Below are positions 23,836 to 31,810 of a stretch of DNA of 35,000 nt, piece by piece. The DNA is from Desulfovibrionaceae bacterium (GTDB lineage: Bacteria; Desulfobacterota; Desulfovibrionia; Desulfovibrionales; Desulfovibrionaceae). The DNA lies in NCBI GenBank assembly GCA_015233395.1, contig JADFXV010000004.1:1-35000 (forward strand), in the 5' to 3' direction. Position 1 is the stretch's first letter; the number at the start of each line of letters is the position of its first letter. The position numbers were made by a program, and so were the translations under genes. The notes beneath the pieces are model-generated. The model saw only the letters and a list, made by a program, of their open reading frames with translations, ran no database searches and was not told the origin of the DNA.

Positions 23836-23852
23836 TTGGAACGCTTTTTGTA
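23836..23852 (+). promoter_or_regulatory. Candidate sigma-54 promoter before flhB
   Basis: TTGGAACGCTTTTTGTA matches the -24/-12 consensus (TTGGCACGnnnnTTGCA) at 11 of 13 fixed positions, with correct GG-N10-G spacing; the -12 C is T here. It lies 76 bases before flhB, after the fliR stop. RpoN control of export genes is common in polar flagellates. Confidence 0.5.
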
Positions 23853-23928
23853 GAGACCGGTCCGAAGCCTCTCAGTTCAGGCCGGCCGGGACAAACCGGA
23901 CCGCGCGAAAGACCCCCGGGAGTTTTGC

Positions 23929-25005
23929 ATGGCCGAGCGCGATCCGGAAAAAACAGAAAAAGCGACCCCAAAACGCACCAACAAGGCCAGAGAACAGGGC
24001 AGCGTCCCCAAAAGCGCCCAACTGTCCAAGACGGTCGTGCTCATCGCCGGATACATCGCCTTGCGGATGACCTTCGGCACGATCAACGCCGAGATGAGCG
24101 AACTCTGGCGCTGGTCGTTCGGTCCGGGCATCGCCACCGACATCACGCCGGAACGCGTCATGGCCATCATGTTTATGATGTCCAAGCATCTGGCGGCCAT
24201 GCTGCTGCCCCTGCTGCTCTTCGTGGCCGCGGTGGCCTATGTCACCTTGAGGCTTCAGGTCGGCTCGTTGTGGCAGCCCAAGATCTTCAAGCCGGATTGG
24301 AGCAAGGTGCTCAAGTTCAATTTCGGAGCGGTGATCGGGGCGTTCAAGCTCGACCCGCGCAAGCTCTTCGGCCTTGGCCGCCAATTGGGCCAGGCCACGA
24401 TCATCGGCTTTGCGCCGTATCTGGTGCTGAAGAAGGAATTCCCCAATTTTCCGGCGCTATTTTATTACGACGCGCCCGGCCTGGCGACCTATTTTCTCGG
24501 CATGGCCCAGACCATGATGCTGTATTCCTTCGTTCCCATGGTTCTCATCGCCGCCGCCGACACCTGGTGGTCGTTCCACGACTACAACGAAAATCTCAAG
24601 ATGAGCAAATTCGAGGTCAAAGACGAACACAAACAGGCCGAGGGCGATCCCCAGGTCAAGATAAAGCAGCGTCAGAACATGATGAAGTTCATGCAGCTGC
24701 GCATGATCAAGCAGGTGCCCAAGGCGGACGTGATCATCACCAACCCCACCCACTTCGCCGTCGCCCTGCGCTACCACGTCATCGAGGCTGCGGCCCCGGT
24801 GGTCCTGGCCAAGGGCGCCGACCACATGGCCGAACGGATCAAGGAAATCGCCCGCGAGCACAACATTCCCATCCGGGAAAACAAGCCTTTGGCACGGGCT
24901 TTGTACAAAGACGTCGAGGTTGGCGAAATGATCCCCGAAGAGCTTTACCAGGCAGTGGCCACGCTCTTGGCGCAACTGCCCAAATTCAAGCGCCAGCAGG
25001 GGTAG
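23929..25005 (+). CDS. flhB: Flagellar type III export switch protein FlhB
   Basis: Export-gate protein that switches substrate from rod/hook to filament type. 358 residues. The N-terminal EKTEKATPKRTNKAREQGSV motif, four membrane segments, and the autocleavage site NPTH (residues 272-275, within IITNPTHFAVALRY) are all present, followed by the conserved C-terminal domain ending in ENKPLARALYKDVEVGE. It lies 115 bases after fliR, with a candidate sigma-54 promoter in between, and 47 bases before flhA. Confidence 0.96.
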   Translation: MAERDPEKTEKATPKRTNKAREQGSVPKSAQLSKTVVLIAGYIALRMTFGTINAEMSELWRWSFGPGIATDITPERVMAIMFMMSKHLAAMLLPLLLFVAAVAYVTLRLQVGSLWQPKIFKPDWSKVLKFNFGAVIGAFKLDPRKLFGLGRQLGQATIIGFAPYLVLKKEFPNFPALFYYDAPGLATYFLGMAQTMMLYSFVPMVLIAAADTWWSFHDYNENLKMSKFEVKDEHKQAEGDPQVKIKQRQNMMKFMQLRMIKQVPKADVIITNPTHFAVALRYHVIEAAAPVVLAKGADHMAERIKEIAREHNIPIRENKPLARALYKDVEVGEMIPEELYQAVATLLAQLPKFKRQQG

Positions 25006-25052
25006 GCGGCGGATGCGCGGCGGCGAACGAACCAGCACAAGGTGTCAAAATT

Positions 25053-27152
25053 ATGGCTAAAGCGATAGGCAAGGCAGTCGACTTCCACTACGAGCGCTTC
25101 AAGAAGCAGGGCGACATCATCCTCGCCGCCGGCGTGGTCATGGTGCTCTTCCTGATGATGGTGCCCATTCCGACCATCGTCATCGACCTGATGCTCACCA
25201 TGTCGATCTCGATTTCTCTCGTCGTGCTGGTGACCACGATGTTCATCACCTCGCCCATGGAATTTTCGGTCTACCCGTCGCTTCTGCTGGTCACCACCCT
25301 GCTTCGCCTGGGCCTGTCCGTGGCCTCCACGCGGCTGATCCTGCTCCACGGCGACGAGGGCACGGCCTGCGCGGGCAAGGTCATCCAGGCCTTCGGCCAG
25401 TTCGTCATCGGCGGCAACTACATCGTCGGCGCGGTCATTTTCATGCTGCTGTTCACCTTGAACAAGAAGGTCATCGTCTCGGGCACCACGCGCATCGCCG
25501 AAGTGGCCGCCCGCTTCACCTTGGACGCCATGCCCGGCAAGCAGATGGCCATCGAGGCGGATCTCAACGCCGGGCTCATCGACGAGCCCGAGGCCACCAA
25601 GCGCCGCGAGCGCATCCGCAAGGAAGCCGACTTCTACGGCGCCATGGACGGCGCGGGCAAGTTCGTTTCCGGAGACGTCACGGCCACGGCCATGGTCCTG
25701 GCCATCAACATCATCGGCGGTTTTCTGATCGGCATCCTCCAGAAGCACATGGACTGGATGCAGGCCGCCCAAACCTTCGCCGTGCTCTCCATCGGCGACG
25801 GTCTGGTGGCCACCATCCCCTCGATCATCATCTCCACCTCGGCCGGCATCATCGTCTCGCGCGCCGCTTCCGAGGCCAAGATGGGCGAGGAGATCCTGGC
25901 CCAGCTCACCCATTATCCCAAATCGCTTCGCCTGGTTTCCGGGATCCTGTTCCTGTTCGCCATCGTCCCGGGCATGCCGACCATGGCCTTTTTGATCTTG
26001 TCCGTGGCCGTCTTCATCCTGTCTAGGTTCTCCAAGGACGAGGAGGAGGAAGAGTTGAAGGCCGAGAAGAAGAAGCTCGAACCGCCCAAGCTCGACACCC
26101 CCGAGGAGGTCGCCACCCTTCTGCCGCTGGACTCCCTCGAACTCGAGGTGGGCTACGGGCTTATCCCGCTGGTCGACGAGGATCAAAACGGCAATCTGTT
26201 GGCCCGCATCCGATCCATCCGCCGCCAGTTCGCCCTCGACATGGGCGTGGTCGTGCCCTCGCTGCACCTGCGCGACAACTTGCAGCTCAAACCCGGCCAG
26301 TACGTGGTCCTGATCAAGGGCAACGAGGTGGCCCAGGCCGAGATTTTGATCGACCATTACCTGGCCATGGACCCGGGCGACGCCAAGCTGCGCATCCAGG
26401 GCATCCCCACCAAGGAGCCGGCCTTCAACCTGCCGGCCCTGTGGATCCCCGAAGCGCAGAAGGAAGAGGCCATGCTCCAGGGCTACACCGTGGTCGATCC
26501 CTCGACCGTCATCGCCACGCATTTGACCGAGGTCTTCAAGCGCAATCTGCACGAATTCCTGGGCCGCCAGGAAACCCAGGCGCTGCTCGACAACCTGGCC
26601 AAGCGCGCCCCCAAGGTCGTGGAAGAACTCGTGCCCGGCGCCCTGCATCTGGGCGCGGTGCAAAAGGTTTTGCAGAATATGGTCAAGGAGGGGGTCGGCA
26701 TCCGCGACCTGCTGACCATCGTGGAAACCCTGGCCGACTACGGGCAGAACGTCAAAGAACCCGACCAGCTCACCGAATTCGTGCGCGTCAGGCTCGGCCG
26801 GGCGATCGTCAAGCCGTATCTGACCTCCGAGGGCGTCTTGCCGATTCTCAACCTCTCCCCCTCGGTCGAGGGCATTCTGCAGGAAGGCCTGCGCCAGTCC
26901 GGCCAGGCCGCCTATCTGGCCCTGGAGCCCGGCATGGCCCAGCGCATCCTCAGTTCCATCAACCAGGCCCTGGATAAGGCGGTGGCCTCCGAGGGCCAGC
27001 CGGTTCTTTTGACCTCGCCCTCGGTCAGGCCGCATTTGGCCCAGCTTTTGCTAAGGTTTCTGCCGACACTGCCGGTCATCTCCCAGGCCGAGATTCCGGC
27101 GGATATCAAAATCACGTCACTGGCAACCATAGGACTGGGCAATGCGGGTTAA
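25053..27152 (+). CDS. flhA: Flagellar type III export protein FlhA
   Basis: Proton-driven export engine that also docks substrate-chaperone complexes. I start at the ATG at 25053 (AAGGTG upstream), giving 699 residues; the frame stays open far into flhB but that part is antisense-like shadow sequence. N-terminal half: about eight membrane segments and the FHIPEP-family loop (FVSGDVTATAMVLAINIIGGFLIG in the conserved region, here residues ~205-230). C-terminal half: the soluble nonameric ring domain (DMGVVVPSLHLRDN; the region ending LPVISQAEIP). The last 11 bases overlap flhF. Confidence 0.96.
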   Translation: MAKAIGKAVDFHYERFKKQGDIILAAGVVMVLFLMMVPIPTIVIDLMLTMSISISLVVLVTTMFITSPMEFSVYPSLLLVTTLLRLGLSVASTRLILLHGDEGTACAGKVIQAFGQFVIGGNYIVGAVIFMLLFTLNKKVIVSGTTRIAEVAARFTLDAMPGKQMAIEADLNAGLIDEPEATKRRERIRKEADFYGAMDGAGKFVSGDVTATAMVLAINIIGGFLIGILQKHMDWMQAAQTFAVLSIGDGLVATIPSIIISTSAGIIVSRAASEAKMGEEILAQLTHYPKSLRLVSGILFLFAIVPGMPTMAFLILSVAVFILSRFSKDEEEEELKAEKKKLEPPKLDTPEEVATLLPLDSLELEVGYGLIPLVDEDQNGNLLARIRSIRRQFALDMGVVVPSLHLRDNLQLKPGQYVVLIKGNEVAQAEILIDHYLAMDPGDAKLRIQGIPTKEPAFNLPALWIPEAQKEEAMLQGYTVVDPSTVIATHLTEVFKRNLHEFLGRQETQALLDNLAKRAPKVVEELVPGALHLGAVQKVLQNMVKEGVGIRDLLTIVETLADYGQNVKEPDQLTEFVRVRLGRAIVKPYLTSEGVLPILNLSPSVEGILQEGLRQSGQAAYLALEPGMAQRILSSINQALDKAVASEGQPVLLTSPSVRPHLAQLLLRFLPTLPVISQAEIPADIKITSLATIGLGNAG

Positions 27153-28245
27153 AACCTTCCGTGGAACCGACATGCAGGCGGCCTTGGCCCAGGTCAAGGC
27201 GGATCTGGGCGTGGATGCGGTCATCCTCTCGACGCAGACCGTCCGCGAAGACGGCAAGGCGATGTGCGAGGTCATGGCCGCCAGGGACGAACAAGCCGGC
27301 GCGGATCCCGGTTGCGCTCCCGGGGCGGCGGGCTACGAGAACGGTTCCTGGCAGCGGGAATGGTTCGACATCAAGGAACACCTGCTCACGCTCATCAAGC
27401 CCCAGATCGATTATACCCGGGTTAGCCCGCGCCAGCGCCTGGCGCTTGAGTATCTCGACCGGGAAGGCGTCGAGGAAGACATCACCCTGAGTCTTTTCCG
27501 CGACCTGGCCGCCGACCGCAACCGCATGATACTGGAGCTTTTGTCCAAGCGGGTCCTGGTCAAGCCGCTGGACGCCGTCCATTATCCGGAAAAATTCCAG
27601 GCCCTGGCCGGACCGGCGGGCGCGGGCAAGACCACGGCCGCCATTAAAATGGCTCTGGCCTACAAGAAAGAAAATCAGAAAGGGCGCATCTGCCTGGCCA
27701 CGGCCGAGGGCAAGAGCGGCAAAGGCGCCATGATGCTGCGCCATTTCGCCGAACTCTCCGGGTTTTCCTTCCTCGATCTGGGCGAAATAAGTAGGGCGGC
27801 GGTCGCGGATCGTCTCTGCCAGGATTTTGACAAGGTATTTCTTCTCTTGCCGCCCGCGCCCAAAGACGCGACCCTGGCGGAACACGTTTTGAGCCTGGGG
27901 CTTGGCGGCCTGGAAAACCTGGCCGTGCACGTGGTGCTCAACCCCCACTATTCGCGCGAACAGCTGCGCCATTTCGCTTCGCGCTATTTGGGAGCGCGCG
28001 CGGCCAGCCTCGTCTGGACGAAATGCGACGAAGCCTGTAACTTCGGGACCATCATCAACGCCGCCGTGAAGAGCGGCCTGCCCGTCTCGGCCCTGGGCTA
28101 CGGCGACGGGCTCAAGAACAGTTTCGCCAAGGCCAGCCCGGAACTCCTGTGGCGGCTCGTCTTCAAACATCAAACGCCCGAAGCGCTGGCCGCGCCCCCC
28201 GCGGGCGCGGCCAAGCGGCCGGCCGGAGAACACGATGGCATCTGA
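27142..28245 (+). CDS. flhF: Flagellar SRP-type GTPase FlhF with atypical G motifs
   Basis: FlhF places the flagellum, usually at the cell pole. 367 residues: an N-terminal B domain beginning MRVKTFRGTDMQAALAQVK, an N domain (residues 75-145), and an NG domain with G1 GPAGAGKTT (157-165) and G4 TKCDE (283-287). The G2 region reads ATAEGKSGKGAMMLRHFAEL where SRP GTPases have DTYRIGA-type sequence, and the G3 site DTAGR is replaced by LLPPAPK (235-241). GTP hydrolysis or switching may be impaired or altered. The start overlaps flhA and the end overlaps flhG, each by 11 bases, so the three are translationally coupled. Confidence 0.92.
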   Translation: MRVKTFRGTDMQAALAQVKADLGVDAVILSTQTVREDGKAMCEVMAARDEQAGADPGCAPGAAGYENGSWQREWFDIKEHLLTLIKPQIDYTRVSPRQRLALEYLDREGVEEDITLSLFRDLAADRNRMILELLSKRVLVKPLDAVHYPEKFQALAGPAGAGKTTAAIKMALAYKKENQKGRICLATAEGKSGKGAMMLRHFAELSGFSFLDLGEISRAAVADRLCQDFDKVFLLLPPAPKDATLAEHVLSLGLGGLENLAVHVVLNPHYSREQLRHFASRYLGARAASLVWTKCDEACNFGTIINAAVKSGLPVSALGYGDGLKNSFAKASPELLWRLVFKHQTPEALAAPPAGAAKRPAGEHDGI

Positions 28246-29062
28246 TCTACCCCTGGTTTTATCGGTCACCTCCGGCAAGGGCGGGGTGGGCAAGACCAAT
28301 ATCTCCGTGAATCTGGCCCACACCCTGGCGGCCATGGGCCGGCGGGTGGTCCTGCTCGACGCCGACCTGGGCCTGGCCAACGTGGACGTGGTCCTGGGGA
28401 TGGCGCCCAAATACAACCTGTTCCACCTCTTTCACGAAAACGCGACGCTCAAGACCATCCTGCACAAGACGCAGTACGGCTTCTCCATCCTGCCCGCCTC
28501 CTCCGGGATGAGCGAGATGCTGTCGCTGTCCACCGGCCAAAAGCTCGAACTGCTCGAAGCCATGGATTATCTCGAAGGCCGGGTGGACTACCTGCTCGTG
28601 GACACCGGCGCGGGCATCAGCGACAACGTCATGTATTTCAACTTGGCCGCCCAGGAACGGCTCCTGGTCCTGACCACCGAACCGACTTCTCTCACCGACG
28701 CGTACGCCCTGGTCAAGGTCATGAATCTCAAGCATAGGGTGAACAATTTCCGGGTGCTGGTGAACATGGCCCCGAGCGAACGCGCCGCCAAAAGCGTGTT
28801 CGAAAAGCTCTATCTCGCCTGCGATCACTTTCTGAGCGGCATTTCCCTTGATTTTATCGGCTTTCTGCCGCAAGACCCTGTTGTGAGGGAGGCGGTGATC
28901 CGGCAGACGCCGTATTGCGCCTATGCGCCCGGGGCGCCCGTGAGTAAAAAAATGCGCGAGATCGCAGCCAAGGTGGAAGCCTGGGATGTCGACCCAAAGC
29001 TCGATGGAAACATCAAATTCTTCTGGAAAAAACTCCTCTTCCAAGAGCAGTCCGTGGCTTAG
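28235..29062 (+). CDS. flhG: Flagellar number regulator FlhG (FleN/YlxH, MinD-like ATPase)
   Basis: MinD-type ATPase that limits flagellar number, typically by stimulating FlhF and acting on the flagellar master regulator. 275 residues. Deviant Walker A KGGVGKT (15-21), LLDADLGLANVDVVLG, and Walker B-like VDYLLVDTGAGIS are clear, with PTSLTDAYALVKVM typical of this branch. The end of the gene (from 28986) is overprinted by the start of fliA. A C-terminal amphipathic membrane-binding helix is plausible (FWKKLLFQEQ). Confidence 0.94.
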   Translation: MASDLPLVLSVTSGKGGVGKTNISVNLAHTLAAMGRRVVLLDADLGLANVDVVLGMAPKYNLFHLFHENATLKTILHKTQYGFSILPASSGMSEMLSLSTGQKLELLEAMDYLEGRVDYLLVDTGAGISDNVMYFNLAAQERLLVLTTEPTSLTDAYALVKVMNLKHRVNNFRVLVNMAPSERAAKSVFEKLYLACDHFLSGISLDFIGFLPQDPVVREAVIRQTPYCAYAPGAPVSKKMREIAAKVEAWDVDPKLDGNIKFFWKKLLFQEQSVA

Positions 29063-29792
29063 GCTGGAGTCCGGCGAGACGGCTTGGGAGGATTTTTCCT
29101 CGGGCGAAAAACAGGAACTCGTCAAGCATTTCGCGCCCAAGATCAAGCTGCTCGCGCACCGGCTCAAGGCCAAACTGCCGCAACACGTCGAACTGGGCGA
29201 GCTCATCAGTTCGGGGTCGCTGGGTCTTATGGAAGCCCTGGGCCGTTTCAAGCCGGAACTCTCCATCAAATTCGACACCTTCGCCGAGTCCCGCATCAAG
29301 GGGGCCATGCTCGACAACCTGCGCCGCATGGACTGGTTTTCCCGGGGGCTCAGGCACCGCATGCGCGAACTCGAAGAGGCCATCCGCAAGGTCGAACACG
29401 AAACCGGCAGCCCGGCCACGGTCGAAAAAGTGGCCAAAAGCGCCGGACTCTCGGTCAAGGAGGCCAGCGAAGGCCTGGAAATGCTCCAAAACCAGATGTG
29501 CCTGTCGCTGGACGCCATCGTCGAGAACTTCTCCTCCTTCAAAAAACACCAGATCGACAACGAGCCCTACCAGTCCACCGCGCAAAAAGAGATCATCGAC
29601 AAGCTCGCCGGCCTGATCGACGAACTCACCGAACGCGAGCAATTGGTGCTCTCCCTGTACTACGCCGACGAATTCAACATGCGCGAAGTGGCCGAGATCA
29701 TGAGCATCACCGAGGGCCGGGTCTCCCAGCTGCATTCCCAGGCCCTGGGCAAATTGCGGCAGAAGTTCCAGGAGCGTTACCAATTCGAGTAG
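28986..29792 (+). CDS. fliA: Flagellar sigma factor FliA (sigma-28)
   Basis: Directs RNA polymerase to late flagellar and chemotaxis genes. 268 residues. Region 2 (LGELISSGSLGLMEALGRF, FDTFAESRIKGAMLDNLRRMDW), region 3 and region 4 (LTEREQLVLSLYYADEFNMREVAEIMSITEGRVSQLHS split over helix-turn-helix) are all present. The ATG at 28986 has AAGGTGG 9 nt upstream; the next ATG at 29004 is weaker. Either choice overlaps flhG by 59-77 bases, and the first 25 residues are Ser-rich and unlike other FliA proteins, consistent with overprinting. No anti-sigma FlgM is visible here. Confidence 0.95.
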   Translation: MSTQSSMETSNSSGKNSSSKSSPWLRLESGETAWEDFSSGEKQELVKHFAPKIKLLAHRLKAKLPQHVELGELISSGSLGLMEALGRFKPELSIKFDTFAESRIKGAMLDNLRRMDWFSRGLRHRMRELEEAIRKVEHETGSPATVEKVAKSAGLSVKEASEGLEMLQNQMCLSLDAIVENFSSFKKHQIDNEPYQSTAQKEIIDKLAGLIDELTEREQLVLSLYYADEFNMREVAEIMSITEGRVSQLHSQALGKLRQKFQERYQFE

Positions 29793-29810
29793 GCCGTCGC
29801 CTTGCGAGGC

Positions 29811-29839
29811 TTGAAAACGAATTGATTTTCCCGTATGAT
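29811..29839 (+). promoter_or_regulatory. Sigma-70 promoter for cheY
   Basis: TTGAAA, 17-base spacer, TATGAT, in the 116-base gap after fliA. The predicted transcript starts near 29846, about 60 bases before the cheY ATG. It would give cheY expression independent of the export operon. Confidence 0.7.
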
Positions 29840-29908
29840 CGGTCATCGAGGCGGCTGGCCCTTGCTTGAAGGCCTTGCCGGAATTCCCAGGAGACATTCG
29901 GAGGAACA

Positions 29909-30292
29909 ATGCCCGCGAACAAAGACATGCGTATCCTCGTGGTGGACGATTTCTCCACCATGCGCCGGATCATCAAAAACATCCTGCGGCAGCTGGGGTT
30001 CTCCAACATCGTCGAGGCCGACGACGGCTCCACCGCCTGGGAGATGTTGAACAAAGAACACATCGATTTCGTGATCTCCGACTGGAATATGCCCCAGATG
30101 CCGGGCATCGACCTGTTGCGCAAGGTGCGCGGCAGCGAGGAACTGGGCGCCCTGCCGTTTCTGATGGTCACCGCCGAGGCCCAGCAGGAAAACATCATCG
30201 AGGCCGTCCAGGCCAAGGTGTCCAACTACATCGTCAAGCCGTTCACGGCCGAGACCCTTGGGCAGAAAATCGACAAGATCTTCGAAAAGTAG
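29909..30292 (+). CDS. cheY: Chemotaxis response regulator CheY
   Basis: Single receiver domain of 127 residues; when phosphorylated by CheA it binds FliM and changes motor rotation. The acidic pair Asp13/Asp14, phospho-acceptor Asp58 (VISDWNMP), Thr88 (MVTAE) and Lys110 (VKPF) are in place, and VDDFSTMRRIIKNILRQLGF matches enterobacterial CheY closely. A GGAGG precedes the ATG by 5 nt. It has its own promoter. No cheA, cheB or cheR is nearby; the placement within the flagellar cluster supports a motor-binding CheY. Confidence 0.95.
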   Translation: MPANKDMRILVVDDFSTMRRIIKNILRQLGFSNIVEADDGSTAWEMLNKEHIDFVISDWNMPQMPGIDLLRKVRGSEELGALPFLMVTAEAQQENIIEAVQAKVSNYIVKPFTAETLGQKIDKIFEK

Positions 30293-30317
30293 TCCGCCGC
30301 CGGCCGTTTCCCCTCCC

Positions 30318-30344
30318 GGAAGCGGCCGCTTCCCCGGTTCTTTT
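30318..30344 (+). terminator. Weak terminator candidate after cheY
   Basis: Perfect palindrome GGAAGCGGCCGCTTCC followed by CCGGTTCTTTT. The T-tract is short and interrupted, so termination may be partial. Confidence 0.35.
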
Positions 30345-30363
30345 GGCGGCGCCGCCGCCGCCC

Positions 30364-30390
30364 TAATTCCTTGCGCATTCAAGCCGATAT
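30364..30390 (+). promoter_or_regulatory. Candidate sigma-28 (FliA) promoter for the fliL-like gene
   Basis: TAATTCCT, 11 bases, GCCGATAT. The -10 matches the FliA consensus GCCGATAA at 7 of 8 positions with exact spacing; the -35 matches only TAA and the final T. Start point near 30397, at the foot of a hairpin at 30396-30426 (GGAGC plus six A, complemented with a GT bulge). FliA is encoded 0.6 kb upstream. Confidence 0.5.
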
Positions 30391-30454
30391 GAACGGGAGC
30401 AAAAAAGAGCGTATTTTTTGTGCTCCGCCGAAGATTTGCGACGACGGCGCGCTG

Positions 30455-30484
30455 TTTGCATAGCCTGTATCGGGTCAATATGAT
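30455..30484 (+). promoter_or_regulatory. Candidate sigma-70 promoter for the fliL-like gene
   Basis: TTTGCA, 18-base spacer, TATGAT, ending 50 bases before the GTG start. It is an alternative to, or additional to, the sigma-28 site. Confidence 0.4.
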
Positions 30485-30534
30485 GGGATAAGTCCGCCGC
30501 CCGGGCCGAAAAGGCCTCGCGGCGAGGAACAAAC

Positions 30535-31251
30535 GTGCAGAAAAAACCGGACGACGACCTTCAGGATTTCCTCGACGCGCCGGGCGAAGGCGGAGTCAAG
30601 GCCAAGCTCGACGACAGCGAGCTGACCGAGGAATTGCCCAAAGGCCTGCAAAAGGTCGACCTGGATCTCGACGACGCCCCCTTCCTCATGGACGACGAGG
30701 AAGAACCGGCGCCGGCCGAAGCCAAACCGGCCCCTATCGTCACCGAGGAAGAAGCGGTCAAGGCGCCCTGGTGGAAGCAGAAAATGATCCTCGCCGCCGC
30801 CGGAGTGCTGTTGCTCGCGGTTTCCGGGGCGGCCTGGTTCCTGCTGAAAAAACCGCCTCCCCCGCCCGCGCCCGCGCCCCAGGAAGTCGCGGCCTATGCG
30901 CCCGAACCGCAGGAACCGCCGCCGCCTCCGCCGCCCGAGGAATTGATCGTGGACTTCGCCCCCTTTGTCCTGGAACAGCAAGATCCGAACGGACGGCCGG
31001 GCCTGCTCGCGGTCAAGTTCTCCTTCGTGACCACCGATCCCATGGCCGCGCTTATGATCGGCAATAACGAGAAACTGCGCTTGGTCGCCCGGGACGCCAT
31101 CTATTATTATTTGAGCAACAAAAGCATCGTCTTTTTGACCGATCGCAAGAACGCCGATGTTCTCAAAAAGGAAGTCCTGGACGTGCTCAACGGCCAGATG
31201 AGCGGCCACGATTTCGACCGGGTCCTGATTGAGAGTTACGTGGGGATGTGA
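30535..31251 (+). CDS. fliL: FliL-like flagellar basal-body protein
   Basis: FliL surrounds the stator and supports torque. 238 residues from a GTG with GAGGA 7 nt upstream. An acidic N-terminal cytoplasmic region of about 80 residues (unusually long for FliL) precedes a single membrane segment (84-105), a Pro-rich linker (107-133), and a FliL-type periplasmic domain from about 137 (VDFAPFVLEQ, LLAVKFSFVTTDP, RLVARDAIYYYLSNKS, VLDVLNGQM, VLIESYVGM). The N-terminal acidic LDDSEL and DDLQDFLD stretches are not known from typical FliL. The next gene starts 3 bases after the stop. Confidence 0.85.
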   Translation: MQKKPDDDLQDFLDAPGEGGVKAKLDDSELTEELPKGLQKVDLDLDDAPFLMDDEEEPAPAEAKPAPIVTEEEAVKAPWWKQKMILAAAGVLLLAVSGAAWFLLKKPPPPPAPAPQEVAAYAPEPQEPPPPPPPEELIVDFAPFVLEQQDPNGRPGLLAVKFSFVTTDPMAALMIGNNEKLRLVARDAIYYYLSNKSIVFLTDRKNADVLKKEVLDVLNGQMSGHDFDRVLIESYVGM

Positions 31252-31254
31252 CCG

Positions 31255-31584
31255 ATGGCGACGATCGACCTTGCCACCGTGCTTTCGCAAACGCCGTTTG
31301 TGCAAAACGTGGCCGGGGCGCAGCAATCCATCCCGGCCGCTCAGCAGGTCTTGACCGAACAGGCCTTCCAACACAACATGGAGCTCCAAAAGAGCCAGGT
31401 CCAAAAAGTCGAAAAATCCGAAGAGGTCGAAGAAACCTCCAAAGACAAGGAAAAGGAAAAAGGCCGCCACTATTCCGCCGCAGGCAAAAGAGGCGCCGAA
31501 CACGAGACCTCCCAGTCGGCCGTGGAAACCACCGCCTCCAACGCCTCCCCCTGGTCCGGCAATATCATCGACGTCAAAATTTGA
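31255..31584 (+). CDS. Small hypothetical protein coupled to fliL
   Basis: 109 residues, no membrane segment or signal peptide. The N-terminal third (DLATVLSQTPFVQNVAGAQQ) is mildly hydrophobic and Gln-rich, the middle is strongly charged (KVEKSEEVEETSKDKEKEK, likely coiled coil or disordered), and the end is Ser/Ala-rich ending SGNIIDVKI. I do not recognise a named family. The 3-base gap after fliL and GGGGATG in front of the ATG support a real, co-expressed gene. Flagellar function is inferred only from position. Confidence 0.7.
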   Translation: MATIDLATVLSQTPFVQNVAGAQQSIPAAQQVLTEQAFQHNMELQKSQVQKVEKSEEVEETSKDKEKEKGRHYSAAGKRGAEHETSQSAVETTASNASPWSGNIIDVKI

Positions 31585-31605
31585 ACCGGGGGAGAAGACC
31601 GGGGG

Positions 31606-31680
31606 GAAATTTTTTTGGAAAAAAGTTTCACCCTAAAGGGCGCCTTGCCCCCCGGACCCCTCTTCAAAAAACTTCAAACG
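31606..31680. repeat. A/T-hairpin repeat, inverse orientation
   Basis: Read on the minus strand it starts GTTTGAAGTTTTTTGA, continues through a GGGG bridge with GGGGGGC...GCCC pairs and ends with AAACTTTTTTCC/AAAAAAATTTCCCCCC, the same composition as the element at 13632-13690. Confidence 0.65.
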
Positions 31681-31726
31681 GGCCGGGAGCGGCTTTTTCC
31701 CAGGGAAAAGCCGCTCCCGGCCCGTT
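31677..31726. terminator. Bidirectional terminator between flagellar cluster and MCP gene
   Basis: A 21-bp perfect stem (arms start AACGGGCCGGGAGCGGC and end in four T) with an 8-base loop. The minus-strand side is followed by TTTGAAGTTTTTT, the plus side by TTCGCGTTATT. It closes both the fliL unit and the converging chemoreceptor gene. The remaining bases to 31810 hold G/C- and T-rich sequence, no gene. Confidence 0.85.
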
Positions 31727-31810
31727 CGCGTTATTGAAAGGGGCCGGGGGGAAGACGATTACAGGGGAAAGTTTTTTGGGAAAGGGGTTTTCTCCCCGAT
31801 TCCCCTCCCT

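Noticed and set aside
23925-25052. 376-codon upstream extension of the flhA frame
   Set aside because: It covers flhB in another frame and has no export-protein similarity; FlhA homologues begin at about the ATG at 25053.
24945-27035. 696-residue minus-strand open frame opposite flhA
   Set aside because: Shadow frame with high His/Asp/Gly/Gln content typical of reverse reading in G/C-rich genes; flhA is unambiguous on the plus strand.
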